In this document: positions 17,263 to 26,162 of the stretch, piece after piece
Layout of the letters: each line of letters starts with the position of its first letter
Numbering within the stretch: the first letter of the stretch is position 1
DNA from: Scytonema sp045865695
Lineage (GTDB): Bacteria; Cyanobacteriota; Cyanobacteriia; Cyanobacteriales; Nostocaceae
Assembly: GCF_045865695.1 (NCBI RefSeq)
Contig: NZ_BAACAP010000248.1
Coordinates: 62,001 to 126,000 of the forward strand
Length of the DNA: 64,000 bases
Reading direction: 5' to 3'
Notes under the pieces: generated by a model
Told to the model about the DNA's origin: nothing
Databases searched by the model: none
Seen by the model: the letters and a program-made list of their open reading frames with translations, nothing else
Translations under genes and position numbers: made by a program

Positions 17263-20109
17263 TTAGGAGCAAAGACGCCTAGCACTCTTTTCTACCTTTT
17301 GGTTAGTTCTGAGATAATTACTTGCCCAATGACAACCTTGTACAAGTAGAACATTGATATCGGAGGTTAATTTAACATCTTTAAGATTCCACAGTTTTAC
17401 TGCTCCATCAACACTAGTTGAGGCAAGGGTTTTGCCATTAGGACTGAAACTGACTGACATAACTCGGTCTTTATGCTCTTCAAGAGTGGCGAGTAATAGA
17501 CCATCAAGATTCCAAAACTTGATAGTTGCATCAGAGCTACCCGTCACAATCAGTTTACCATCGGGGCTGAAAGTTACATCAGAAACTCTAGCGGTATGAC
17601 CTTTTAAGGTTTTAATTAAAGTACCATCTTGATACCAGAGGATAACAGTGTTATCTTCACTTGCTGAGGCAATTATTTGACCATCGGGGCTGAAAGTCAC
17701 ATTCCAGATCCAGCCAGTATGTCCTTTAAGGGTTTTAAGCAACTGACCCTCCCGATTCCAAAGTTTGACAGTATTGTCTTTGCTAGAAGAAGCAATTGTT
17801 TTGCTATCAGGACTAAAGCTGACACCATAAACTCCATCCGTATGTCCTTTAAGAGTTTTGAGCAGTTGACCCTCTCGACTCCAAACTTTGACAGTGCGGT
17901 CTTTCTCTCCACCCACTGTAGCTAGGATTTGACTATCCGGCGACCAAGTTACAGCCCTGATATAATCCTTATGCTCTTTTAAGGTTTTGAGTAGAGTGCC
18001 ATCGCGTCGCCAAAGATTGAGTATTCCACTAGAGTCTACTGTAGCAATGAACCGATCATCAGGACTAAAACTTACCCCATTCACCTGACCTTTGTGTTTG
18101 AGCGAGTTGAGAAAAGCACCATCGCGATTCCAGAATTGGACGGTTTTATCCCAACTAGCTGAAGCCAAAGTTTGACCATCAGGCGACCAAGCTACATCCA
18201 TGACTCTGTATTTATGTCCTTCAAGAGTTTTGGGAAACAATCCTACTAAATTCCACAGTCGAATGGTGTTGTCCCAGCTTGAGGTAGCAAGTATCTTACC
18301 ATCTTGGCTGAAACTTAAATCTTTTACCCTATCCTGATATCCGTTAAAAGTTGTGAGTAAAGTTCCATCAATAGCCCAGAGCTTAACGTTTTCGCTATCG
18401 CCATCACTAACAGTAGCAATTAACTTGTTATCAGGACTAAATTTCACTCTATTAACGTGACCTTTATGTCCTTCAAGGCTTTTTAACAACTTACCATCTC
18501 GCTGCCAAATAATAGCGGTATTGTCATCGCTACCAGAAGCGATGAGTTTACCAATTCTTTCTTTTTCTTCTTTCTTGAGCTCCTTATACACACCCTCAGC
18601 ATAGTGAGCTAAAGCTGCTTTGACACCTCGAATTTCAACATTCCCATTTTTAACTTTAATTTCATCGTAAGCAGCATTTGTCATTTGAGCGTTGCGCTGC
18701 TTCTCCCACAACTGAGTCAAAGCAAACTCCAACAGAGGAAGCTGACCCGGTTCGTTCCCGACATCATCCAATAGGCGTTCCGTAAGTCCTTTCTCAATAA
18801 CAACTCCAAGCATAGTAGCAGGCTTAATAATTGCCTCTTCTAATTCTTGGCGATTCATCGGTCCAAGCATCTGGTCTCCATCACGGATAAAGTCCGCGAA
18901 AGAGCGATCGGAAAGTGCGTACCCAAGAAAGTCAGCCCGTAGTGTCAGAACAAGAGCAAAATCCAAAATGCGTTGTTTTGCTACACCCACGACCTCCAAT
19001 AATTGCTCCAAGAAGCTCTGGCGCTCTTGTTCTTTGCAGAGAGTGTACAGTTCCTCAAACTGATCTACTACCAAAAGCAGGCGTCTATCTGAAGCTTCTT
19101 TTGTAATAGTTTCAATAACATCTCGCAAAGCATTAGTTTTACTACGCAACTCATCAGTCAGTTTTCTAGTTGCATACATTTGCGTCATTCCACCCTGTAG
19201 TTGAGGTTCTAAAAGGGGAATGAGCGCAGTGGCTAAAGCGTAGAAGGGACGATCTCCAGGACGGAAAGAAGCAATGCGCCAGTTACCTTGTCGTTTTAGC
19301 TGGGGTATTAAACCTGCAAACACGACTGATGATTTACCACTACCACTTGGACCTAGAATTGTCACCAAAGGTTCTTGTTGAACAGCTTCCACCAATTGTT
19401 TTGTAAAAGCTTCCCGTCCAAAAAAGAATTGTTCGTGTTCTTCTTGAAAGGCGAACAAACCGCGATAAGGGCAAGGTCGCTCCCATAGTTTATCCCATGC
19501 TGCAACCAATATCTTGGCAGGAATCATAAAGCCAACTTTGGCTTCTGGTCGGTTATTGTACCGACCTTCCACTGCTATTCCAACAACCCTACCTAGAGTG
19601 TCATCCCATATTGGCGCTCCACTGAAACCAGGCTCTAAGTTAAAACCTTGTTGTTTGACATCTTCAAGCTGAACCCAACCTTTAGCAGTGCGTCCCCGTA
19701 ACACACCAGTAGCCCAAGCACCATTGGGTTCCCCAAATGGAAAACCACACGTTTGGAAATGATGACCGCTCAAGTCTTCTGATGGCAATAACCACATAGG
19801 TGTAGCCTCAGCAGGAACAGGCGTTTTCAACTCTAAGCCAGCAATATCTTCATACTTATCATTAGGATTGCAAGGTCGCCAAAAGACCACCCGCGCTTCC
19901 AATAACTGCTTTTCTTCTTCCAAAAGTGGAAAATCTAATAGTACTGTTTGGTCAGGTATAACAGTACTATCCTCTGGCAATCCCAAGGCAGTAGAAATTA
20001 CGTGAGCGCAGGTAATTATGAAGTTGGGCGAGACTAATAAACCACCGCCTATCACATTTCCCGATTTCGCGTAAATTCTGACAAGGCAAGACTCAAGGGG
20101 TGCTACCAT
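17263..20109 (-). CDS. Trypsin-like protease - STAND NTPase - WD40 protein
   Basis: 948 aa. The N-terminal serine protease has H36 (ITCAHVI), D88 (YEDIAGLEL) and S163 (EPGFSGAPIWD). The nSTAND NTPase follows CPYRGLFAFQEEHEQFFFGR, with Walker A GPSGSGKSS (253-261) and Walker B LLLVVD (344-349). From about 521 there are roughly ten WD40 repeats and the typical end (VQGCHWASNYLRTN). The NTPase runs straight from YKELKKEEKER into the middle of a WD40 blade (IGKLIASGSDDNT) near 18555. Relatives normally carry a winged-helix and often a TM linker here, so this looks like an in-frame deletion. The start overlaps the Trypco1-like gene by 17 bases. Predicted role: signal-gated proteolysis. Confidence 0.88.
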   Translation of the reverse strand: MVAPLESCLVRIYAKSGNVIGGGLLVSPNFIITCAHVISTALGLPEDSTVIPDQTVLLDFPLLEEEKQLLEARVVFWRPCNPNDKYEDIAGLELKTPVPAEATPMWLLPSEDLSGHHFQTCGFPFGEPNGAWATGVLRGRTAKGWVQLEDVKQQGFNLEPGFSGAPIWDDTLGRVVGIAVEGRYNNRPEAKVGFMIPAKILVAAWDKLWERPCPYRGLFAFQEEHEQFFFGREAFTKQLVEAVQQEPLVTILGPSGSGKSSVVFAGLIPQLKRQGNWRIASFRPGDRPFYALATALIPLLEPQLQGGMTQMYATRKLTDELRSKTNALRDVIETITKEASDRRLLLVVDQFEELYTLCKEQERQSFLEQLLEVVGVAKQRILDFALVLTLRADFLGYALSDRSFADFIRDGDQMLGPMNRQELEEAIIKPATMLGVVIEKGLTERLLDDVGNEPGQLPLLEFALTQLWEKQRNAQMTNAAYDEIKVKNGNVEIRGVKAALAHYAEGVYKELKKEEKERIGKLIASGSDDNTAIIWQRDGKLLKSLEGHKGHVNRVKFSPDNKLIATVSDGDSENVKLWAIDGTLLTTFNGYQDRVKDLSFSQDGKILATSSWDNTIRLWNLVGLFPKTLEGHKYRVMDVAWSPDGQTLASASWDKTVQFWNRDGAFLNSLKHKGQVNGVSFSPDDRFIATVDSSGILNLWRRDGTLLKTLKEHKDYIRAVTWSPDSQILATVGGEKDRTVKVWSREGQLLKTLKGHTDGVYGVSFSPDSKTIASSSKDNTVKLWNREGQLLKTLKGHTGWIWNVTFSPDGQIIASASEDNTVILWYQDGTLIKTLKGHTARVSDVTFSPDGKLIVTGSSDATIKFWNLDGLLLATLEEHKDRVMSVSFSPNGKTLASTSVDGAVKLWNLKDVKLTSDINVLLVQGCHWASNYLRTNQKVEKSARRLCS

Positions 20110-20425
20110 CTTTAGACTCCCTTTTCCATTTTAGTGTAATTTCATAGTTAACTTCAGCACTCCCTGATGCAATAACAGCTCCTAATCCGGCTGTCATTTT
20201 GATCCCAAATTTCACCTCAATTTCTTCTGCAGGCTTACTCAAGTTGTGTAATTTCTTAGTAATCGCATTAGCAACTGGTTTGATGTTGTCTAATGCTTCC
20301 TCAAAGTTCTTTTGAGCTCTTTGTGCAACTTCATCAGTAAGACTTATACGATTGTTTGTTGGCACATCCACTTCTACAAGAACGGAACCACCTTCAAGAA
20401 GTGGAAACTCAACAATACGCTTCAT
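20093..20425 (-). CDS. Trypco1 (trypsin-co-occurring domain, CU044_2847-like)
   Basis: 110 aa. The pattern of an N-terminal strand (VEFPLLEGGSVLVEVD), a helix (FEEALDNIKPVANAITKKL) and EIEVKFGIKMTAGLGAVIAS then AEVNYEITLKW matches the Trypco1/CU044_2847 family, which occurs next to trypsin-like proteases in predicted NTP-dependent conflict systems. It overlaps the protease-STAND start by 17 bases, suggesting translational coupling. Role inferred from context: regulator or adaptor of the protease. Confidence 0.8.
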   Translation of the reverse strand: MKRIVEFPLLEGGSVLVEVDVPTNNRISLTDEVAQRAQKNFEEALDNIKPVANAITKKLHNLSKPAEEIEVKFGIKMTAGLGAVIASGSAEVNYEITLKWKRESKDGSTP

Positions 20426-20719
20426 AGTGAACCTCTACAAAAGATTGTTTGAAACGGTCTATCCATAACATACAGTTGTTACTCTTAAAACTCCATTTTC
20501 AAGTTAAGAGCGTTATCATTATTGTTTTGTATCTGTCAATACATCTTTTTGGGAGTCTTGTTGTCCTTGAAAACATGATTTAATGACTTTTAAAGACATA
20601 TTTAACGTTTGTGAATTTGAGTAAGCAATACTTGCTTACCTTCTCACTACTTATTTCTGAAAAAGCTAAGGTTTTTACGCAAATAGTATAAATCATGATG
20701 AGGCATCTCTTTCCCAGAT

Positions 20720-21856
20720 TTAAGCTGTAAAAAACTCTGTGATACTAGCATCAGCCAAAGCAACTTTGACACTGAAACGATCTCCTGAATCAGCTATAAA
20801 TTTAAATTGAATGTAATTATCTTTCTCCCTGGCTGAAACTTCTTTAATGAGATTGCCACTTTCATCCATCACAATCAACTTGAGACCTGAAGGTAGGTAA
20901 GAGAGATCAGTCATTGATACTTGTAGACGAATTGCTCTCATAGCACTATGTATCGGTAAAATGGTAAGTATGAGTGCAACTGGATAACCTGCTAACTGTA
21001 CACCTAAATCCTTAAATCCTCTTTGTCCAGCATCAAAATAGTTTGGATTTATCTGCCATAAATAGTCAGCAGCTTGCCATTGAATTTCTACGTCTTGAGT
21101 TGATTTTATAAGTTGCGTTAATGCTGAACTAGGATCTAAGTCAGCTAAAGAATTTGCTTGCGATCGCTCGGTAATAGATTGACTGGCATACACTTGTGCA
21201 ATCCAACGCTTAACACTTTCAGGAAGGTTTGGATCGACTATTTCCGATTGTCCGCCACGACGAAACGCACCAGCCAAGCCTTCTCTTTGCTGAGTCAATA
21301 ATACTGATATTCCTGGTTCTATTGCTTGCCAACCATTGGTAAAAACATTAGAAATATTTTTTAACCATTTTTCCAAATCCACATCTTGTTTTTGACTCAA
21401 GTACTTAGTAAATTCTTCCATTGAACGCAATTCGCTTAAAGGAACGATTCCTTTTTTGGATGCTACTTCTGGAGTAAATCCTATTAGTTTTGCTTCTTTG
21501 AGAGATTGATTTAGCTGCACGGCTATGTAACCAGTTCGGTTATCCCAAGCATCTGGATGTACCTTCAAAATATCAGCATATGGTAACACGGGACAACACT
21601 CAAACTTTCCTAAATTTTTTACATATAAATCTGCTATATCTCTCAATTTTCTAGTTAGCAAATTGTAACTATCACTTTTATCATAGTCTGTTTCAATAGC
21701 CATTATTTGAAAATAAAACTCTACTGCATATATTGCTAAAGTATTGAGATAAACTTGCTTAGCTTTTTCTAAATGTTGATGCTGTTTACTATTCTCTTGG
21801 GCAAGTGAATGTGCTTCAAAAGAAAGTATAACTGGAAAAGAATCTTTATTCATCAT
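20720..21856 (-). CDS. DUF1822 family protein
   Basis: 378 aa. Diagnostic features are RTGYIAVQLNQSLKEAKLIG and IVPLSELRSMEEFTKYL, followed by a C-terminal beta-rich domain (SMTDLSYLPSGLKLIVMDES). DUF1822 is largely cyanobacterial, commonly lies after a sigma-70-like gene and near CHAT genes, and has no defined activity that I know of. The ATG at 21856 follows a ggagc ribosome-binding site. It is 24 bases after the sigma-like gene. A 294-base gap to the Trypco1-like gene, with no gene in it, may hold a second promoter. Confidence 0.85.
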   Translation of the reverse strand: MMNKDSFPVILSFEAHSLAQENSKQHQHLEKAKQVYLNTLAIYAVEFYFQIMAIETDYDKSDSYNLLTRKLRDIADLYVKNLGKFECCPVLPYADILKVHPDAWDNRTGYIAVQLNQSLKEAKLIGFTPEVASKKGIVPLSELRSMEEFTKYLSQKQDVDLEKWLKNISNVFTNGWQAIEPGISVLLTQQREGLAGAFRRGGQSEIVDPNLPESVKRWIAQVYASQSITERSQANSLADLDPSSALTQLIKSTQDVEIQWQAADYLWQINPNYFDAGQRGFKDLGVQLAGYPVALILTILPIHSAMRAIRLQVSMTDLSYLPSGLKLIVMDESGNLIKEVSAREKDNYIQFKFIADSGDRFSVKVALADASITEFFTA

Positions 21857-21880
21857 CTGCTCCTTCTATTTAGCTTTAAA

Positions 21881-22546
21881 CTACGAGTTTAATTTATTCT
21901 GGAGAACCGGAATAAAATTTTTTAGACTACGCTCATAAAAGCTAGAAAGTGTTGAAATTTTAATTCCTCCTAAATCCTTAGAGATTTCTTTCCATCCTTG
22001 ACCATCTAGCCGAGCTATAGCTATGTATTGAAAACTAGCTTGGGGATGACCCTTGATATGCTTGTTTTTAAAAATATTATCAAGGTCTTCTTCCAAACAT
22101 TTTCTTAATAATTCTTCATCAGGTACTTTGTCTTTTCCAGAAATTAACCTTTCCGAAATAAAAGTATCTAATCGATCTAGAGATATAATTTGTACCGAAT
22201 TTTTAGCTTTTGAAGTTATTCCTTTGCTAGCGTCTTTATGAAGAATATCTTTGAATCTATATTTTAAGGTTTCATTGATCCAAGCCATCACAGGCTTTTG
22301 TAGATTGTACTTGTCAATTCCTTTAAAAAACTCAAGCATAACTTGTTGGAGCGCTTCTCTGTAATGTTCTTCATAAAAGTCAGACCAATCTGGATAATAG
22401 TTTCTAGCACGCCAAAGAGTGGGCGCTTGATAAATTTCCTTAAAGAGGATATACAAAGCTTTCCTTCTGCAAGAACTGTCAGTTGGTTGCTCTTGAACTT
22501 TTGTTACTAGCTGTTGTAAACGCCAATCCAGGGGTATGGAACTCAT
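21881..22546 (-). CDS. Sigma-70-like factor of the DUF1822-linked type
   Basis: About 221 aa from ATG 22546 (GTG 22561 is an in-frame alternative). The central part (FKEIYQAPTLWRARNYYPDW, REALQQVMLEFFKGIDKYNL, KPVMAWINETLKYRFKDIL) resembles sigma region 2 of the divergent factors found beside DUF1822. The C-terminal QYIAIARLDGQGWKEISKDL is a region-4-like helix-turn-helix. It is the first gene of the leftward operon and likely directs transcription of a small regulon, possibly including the operon itself. Confidence 0.7.
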   Translation of the reverse strand: MSSIPLDWRLQQLVTKVQEQPTDSSCRRKALYILFKEIYQAPTLWRARNYYPDWSDFYEEHYREALQQVMLEFFKGIDKYNLQKPVMAWINETLKYRFKDILHKDASKGITSKAKNSVQIISLDRLDTFISERLISGKDKVPDEELLRKCLEEDLDNIFKNKHIKGHPQASFQYIAIARLDGQGWKEISKDLGGIKISTLSSFYERSLKNFIPVLQNKLNS

Positions 22547-22966
22547 ATATTGCTTGCACACTCCAAGTGCTCCTAGCGGATTTCTAAATAAGTGTGTAAG
22601 TTTTACGCAAAACTCTGATTTCTTAACAAAACTTCATGATTTAAAAGTAGCAGGAAAAAGTTTCTTAATACCTTATTGAGAAAAAGCCAAGATGTTGTAC
22701 GCAAATCTTTGGCTCTCACAGGTAACGAGAAAACGAGAAAATTAGTCCGCGTAGGCGGACTTTGTTTGTATAGCAAGAGAATTCTATTCTGAGGGAATAT
22801 TTATAAATGTTGGGTTTCCTTCCTCAACCCAACCTACAGAATGTCAAGCGTTACATTTTCCGTAACCAAGCAGTAAAAAGTCAGACAGGAATTGTAGAAC
22901 TAGGAAAACCCCTTCGCCCCTACTTCCCCATTTATACATATTTTCAACTCTAACTTAGCAGAACTT
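22547..22966. repeat. Intergenic region with dispersed repeats
   Basis: No gene. It contains a hairpin gtccgc-gtag-gcggac (22745-22760) in a repeat continuing to about 22795 (tgtatagcaagagaattc), which recurs inverted at 55826-55860. A second common repeat (gttgggtttccttcctcaac) lies near 22810. The promoters of the sigma-like gene and the vWA lipoprotein gene should lie here, divergently. Confidence 0.5.
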
Positions 22967-24658
22967 ATGAATCACCTGCACTCCTCACTTGCTCTGTTGG
23001 GAATGGCTGTTTTACTGGGAAATCTGGTTGCTTGCAGTCAACCTGAGACTACCATAAGTGGATCGGCACCAGCAGCAGCAGATCGAACAGCCCCAGAACT
23101 TCACCAACAACCTCCAAGACTTGCACTTAAACGTGCAGCGCCAAAAAACTCAGTATCTCGTCCCCTAGCGACATCTCCCGTGGCAAATATGGGAACACCA
23201 TTGCTAAATCAGACGTCATCTATTCAACAGAGCGATCGCTCCTTGAGTCAGAACCGCGAGGGGTACAAACACAACGGAGACAATCCGTTTCAGAGTGTCA
23301 GCGCCAATCCTCTTTCCACTTTCTCAATTGATGTAGACGCCGCCTCATATAGCAATATCCGGCGCTTCATCAACCAGGGTCAATTGCCACCAGTCGATGC
23401 AGTCCGCCTTGAAGAAATGATTAACTACTTTTCTTATGATTATCCCCTACCCGATGGCGACAAACCCTTTTCTGTCACAACAGAGGTTTCCGATGCACCC
23501 TGGAATCCCAAACATAAACTCGTTCAAATTGGTTTGCAATCTAAACAAATTTCTACAGAAAATTTGCCTGCTAACAATCTAGTCTTTTTGCTAGATGTTT
23601 CTGGTTCAATGGAAGATCCTAACAAATTACCCTTGCTGAAGTCAGCATTGCGTTTATTAGTTAACGAGCTACGAGATTCTGATAAAGTCGCAATAGTTGT
23701 ATATGCTGGTAATGCGGGTTTAGTCTTACCACCCACACCAGGTTCTCAAAAAGATAAAATATTTGATGCTATAGAACAATTAGCAGCAGGTGGTTCAACA
23801 GCAGGTGGGGAAGGAATTCAACTTGCTTATAAAATTGCTAGAGAGAATTTTCTGCAATCGGGAAACAATCGCATTATTTTAGCAACAGACGGCGATTTTA
23901 ATGTTGGCGTGACGAGTGATGAGGAATTGGTACGTTTGATTGAGAAAGAGCGAGAACAGGGGATTTTCTTAACCGTTCTAGGATTTGGTACGGGTAATTT
24001 ACAAGATGCCAAAATGGAACAACTCGCTGATAAAGGAAATGGGAATTACGCCTACATCGATAATTTACTTGAAGCGAAGAAAGTTCTTGTTAAAGAAATG
24101 GGGGCAACACTTTTGACAATTGCCAAAGATGTCAAAATCCAAGTCGAGTTTAATCCTACCAAAGTTCAAGGCTACCGTCTCATTGGATATGAAAATCGAC
24201 TTTTGGCAGATCGGGACTTTAATGACGATAAAAAAGATGCAGGTGAATTGGGTGCAGGACATTCCGTGACAGCGCTTTATGAAATTATTCCGACAGGAGT
24301 AAAAAGTGATGTACCGCTACCACGAATAGATTCTTTAAAATATCAACAGAAAAGTCTCTCAAGTCATGACGAAATTATGCAGGTGAAGCTACGCTACAAA
24401 CAACCCCAAGCGTCCACTTCTCAACTCCTAACTTATCCTGTTGTTGACCGAGGTGTTAAATTGAATGAAGCAACTACAAACTTGAAGTTTGCCTCGGCTG
24501 TTGCAGAATTTGGCATGATTCTGAGAAATTCTCCTGACAAGGGAACTGCCTCTTTTGATGGTGTTTTGCAACGGGCGCGTCAGTCTCAAGGAAGAGATTT
24601 GGATGGTTATCGGGCTGAATTTATCCGCTTGGTGGAAAAAAGCAAGGCTTTAAAATAA
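22967..24658 (+). CDS. YfbK-like von Willebrand factor A lipoprotein
   Basis: 563 aa. A lipoprotein signal peptide ends in the lipobox LVAC with C23 as the lipidated residue. After a Pro/Ala-rich linker comes the YfbK N-terminal region (STFSIDVDAASYSNIRRFIN; DAVRLEEMINYFSYDYP), then a vWA domain with the MIDAS motif DVSGS (D210, S212, S214). A C-terminal DUF3520-like region follows (VTALYEIIPTG; FASAVAEFGMILRNS). Family length is normal. Probably membrane-anchored and metal-dependent in ligand binding; cellular role unknown. A Ser/Thr kinase gene follows after 12 bases, so they are likely one transcript. Confidence 0.9.
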   Translation: MNHLHSSLALLGMAVLLGNLVACSQPETTISGSAPAAADRTAPELHQQPPRLALKRAAPKNSVSRPLATSPVANMGTPLLNQTSSIQQSDRSLSQNREGYKHNGDNPFQSVSANPLSTFSIDVDAASYSNIRRFINQGQLPPVDAVRLEEMINYFSYDYPLPDGDKPFSVTTEVSDAPWNPKHKLVQIGLQSKQISTENLPANNLVFLLDVSGSMEDPNKLPLLKSALRLLVNELRDSDKVAIVVYAGNAGLVLPPTPGSQKDKIFDAIEQLAAGGSTAGGEGIQLAYKIARENFLQSGNNRIILATDGDFNVGVTSDEELVRLIEKEREQGIFLTVLGFGTGNLQDAKMEQLADKGNGNYAYIDNLLEAKKVLVKEMGATLLTIAKDVKIQVEFNPTKVQGYRLIGYENRLLADRDFNDDKKDAGELGAGHSVTALYEIIPTGVKSDVPLPRIDSLKYQQKSLSSHDEIMQVKLRYKQPQASTSQLLTYPVVDRGVKLNEATTNLKFASAVAEFGMILRNSPDKGTASFDGVLQRARQSQGRDLDGYRAEFIRLVEKSKALK

Positions 24659-24670
24659 GTGTAAATCCAT

Positions 24671-25957
24671 ATGAACGAAATCTCCAATCACTCAATAAAT
24701 TCTTATGCCAATCAATTTCCCGATTTTTCTCAACAAGGTTATTTAGTAGAACAACAGTTAGGATATAATCTCAACGGGGGACGAGTGACTTACAAAGCAA
24801 CTTGTCTCCAAACTCAGCAAAAAGTCGTGATTAAACAATTTCAGTTTGCTAAAGTGGGATCGAGTTGGTATGCATATGAAGCTTTGCAACAGGAAATTGC
24901 TTTGCTACAGCAACTGAAACACCCCCGAATTCCCAAGTATCTTACAACATTTGAAACCGATAGTGGTTTTTGCTTGGTACAAGAATATAAGGATGCTCGT
25001 TCTTTAGCAGAACCACGGGATTTTACACTGGAGGGTATTCAACTCATTGCGATCGCAATTCTAGAAGTTCTCGTCTACTTGCAACAACAAGTCCCACCCA
25101 TTATTCATCGCGATATCAAACCAGAAAATATTTTAGTAGACGATCGCCTCAACGTTTATTTAGTAGATTTTGGGTTAGCCAGAATTGGAAATGAAAACCT
25201 ATCTGCTAGCAGTACTGTCAAAGGTACGTTGGGATTTATGCCACCAGAGGTGCTTTTTGGTCGTTCTCTGACTCTGGCTTCTGACTTATACAGCCTTGGA
25301 GTCACTCTTGTTTGCTTGCTGACACACACAAGATCGACTCAGGTAGGCAATTTAATTGATGATACTTTTCGCGTTAATTTGAACTCCCTCGTTCCGCAAG
25401 TTGATTCGCGACTCGTCTGTTGGTTGGAAAAGATGGTTGCACCATCACCACAAGATCGCTTCCCCAATGCTGTCGCTGCTTTGTGTCTTCTCAAATCCTT
25501 CCATTCCATTGGCACTGTACGAACGAGTTCGCGGCTAAAAACAGCTAAAGTCGCTTTGCATTGCTTCAGCTTATTGAGTGCGATCGCAATTCTCTCTTTA
25601 AGTTATAAAGAGACTGTAGAACCGATCGCAATTCACCCAGAAATCGTAAAGATTCCTACTATTGAGAATCCAGATAATATAAGACAGTTACAAGAATCCC
25701 GACAGTGTACGGTATGTGATTTAAGAGGAGCCGATCTACGAGGAATGGATTTAAGAAGTACCGAACTTAGGTATGCCGATCTGAGCGGTGCAGACTTAAG
25801 GGGTGCCGATCTCAGAGGCGCTTACTTAGTCGGTGCTGATTTAACTGGCGCTAAACTTGAGGGTGCTAATTTAGCAAGTGCCGATCTAACAGACGCAATT
25901 ATGCCAAATGGGCTAATTTGGGGAGTAGGACGGGATGTGCCGCAATCTGGATTTTAA
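24671..25957 (+). CDS. Ser/Thr protein kinase with pentapeptide repeats
   Basis: 428 aa. The kinase domain spans about 22-280: VVIKQF Lys in strand 3, HRDIKPEN (H146-N153) and DFG (D166), then GTLGFMPPE in the activation segment. All catalytic residues are present. A hydrophobic segment at about 295-320 may be a TM helix. Residues about 345-420 form pentapeptide repeats (ADLRG, ADLSG, ADLTG), predicted to fold as a right-handed helix and here probably outside the membrane or as a binding tail. It is co-transcribed with the vWA lipoprotein. Confidence 0.9.
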   Translation: MNEISNHSINSYANQFPDFSQQGYLVEQQLGYNLNGGRVTYKATCLQTQQKVVIKQFQFAKVGSSWYAYEALQQEIALLQQLKHPRIPKYLTTFETDSGFCLVQEYKDARSLAEPRDFTLEGIQLIAIAILEVLVYLQQQVPPIIHRDIKPENILVDDRLNVYLVDFGLARIGNENLSASSTVKGTLGFMPPEVLFGRSLTLASDLYSLGVTLVCLLTHTRSTQVGNLIDDTFRVNLNSLVPQVDSRLVCWLEKMVAPSPQDRFPNAVAALCLLKSFHSIGTVRTSSRLKTAKVALHCFSLLSAIAILSLSYKETVEPIAIHPEIVKIPTIENPDNIRQLQESRQCTVCDLRGADLRGMDLRSTELRYADLSGADLRGADLRGAYLVGADLTGAKLEGANLASADLTDAIMPNGLIWGVGRDVPQSGF

Positions 25958-26162
25958 ATAAGCCTAACATCTGAAGTTATATCAACCACTCAAAGAAAAT
26001 GGGCACTCTTGCAATGGGCAATAAATTATTTCTGACTATGCTCCATGCCCATTGCCCTATTTTCCACTCAGTAAATTGTATAAAAAGTTTTACTAGAGGC
26101 AAAGGTGTCTTATTATTAGCAATGACTGATAATACAGCCATTAGCGAAAAGAGGATAATAAG

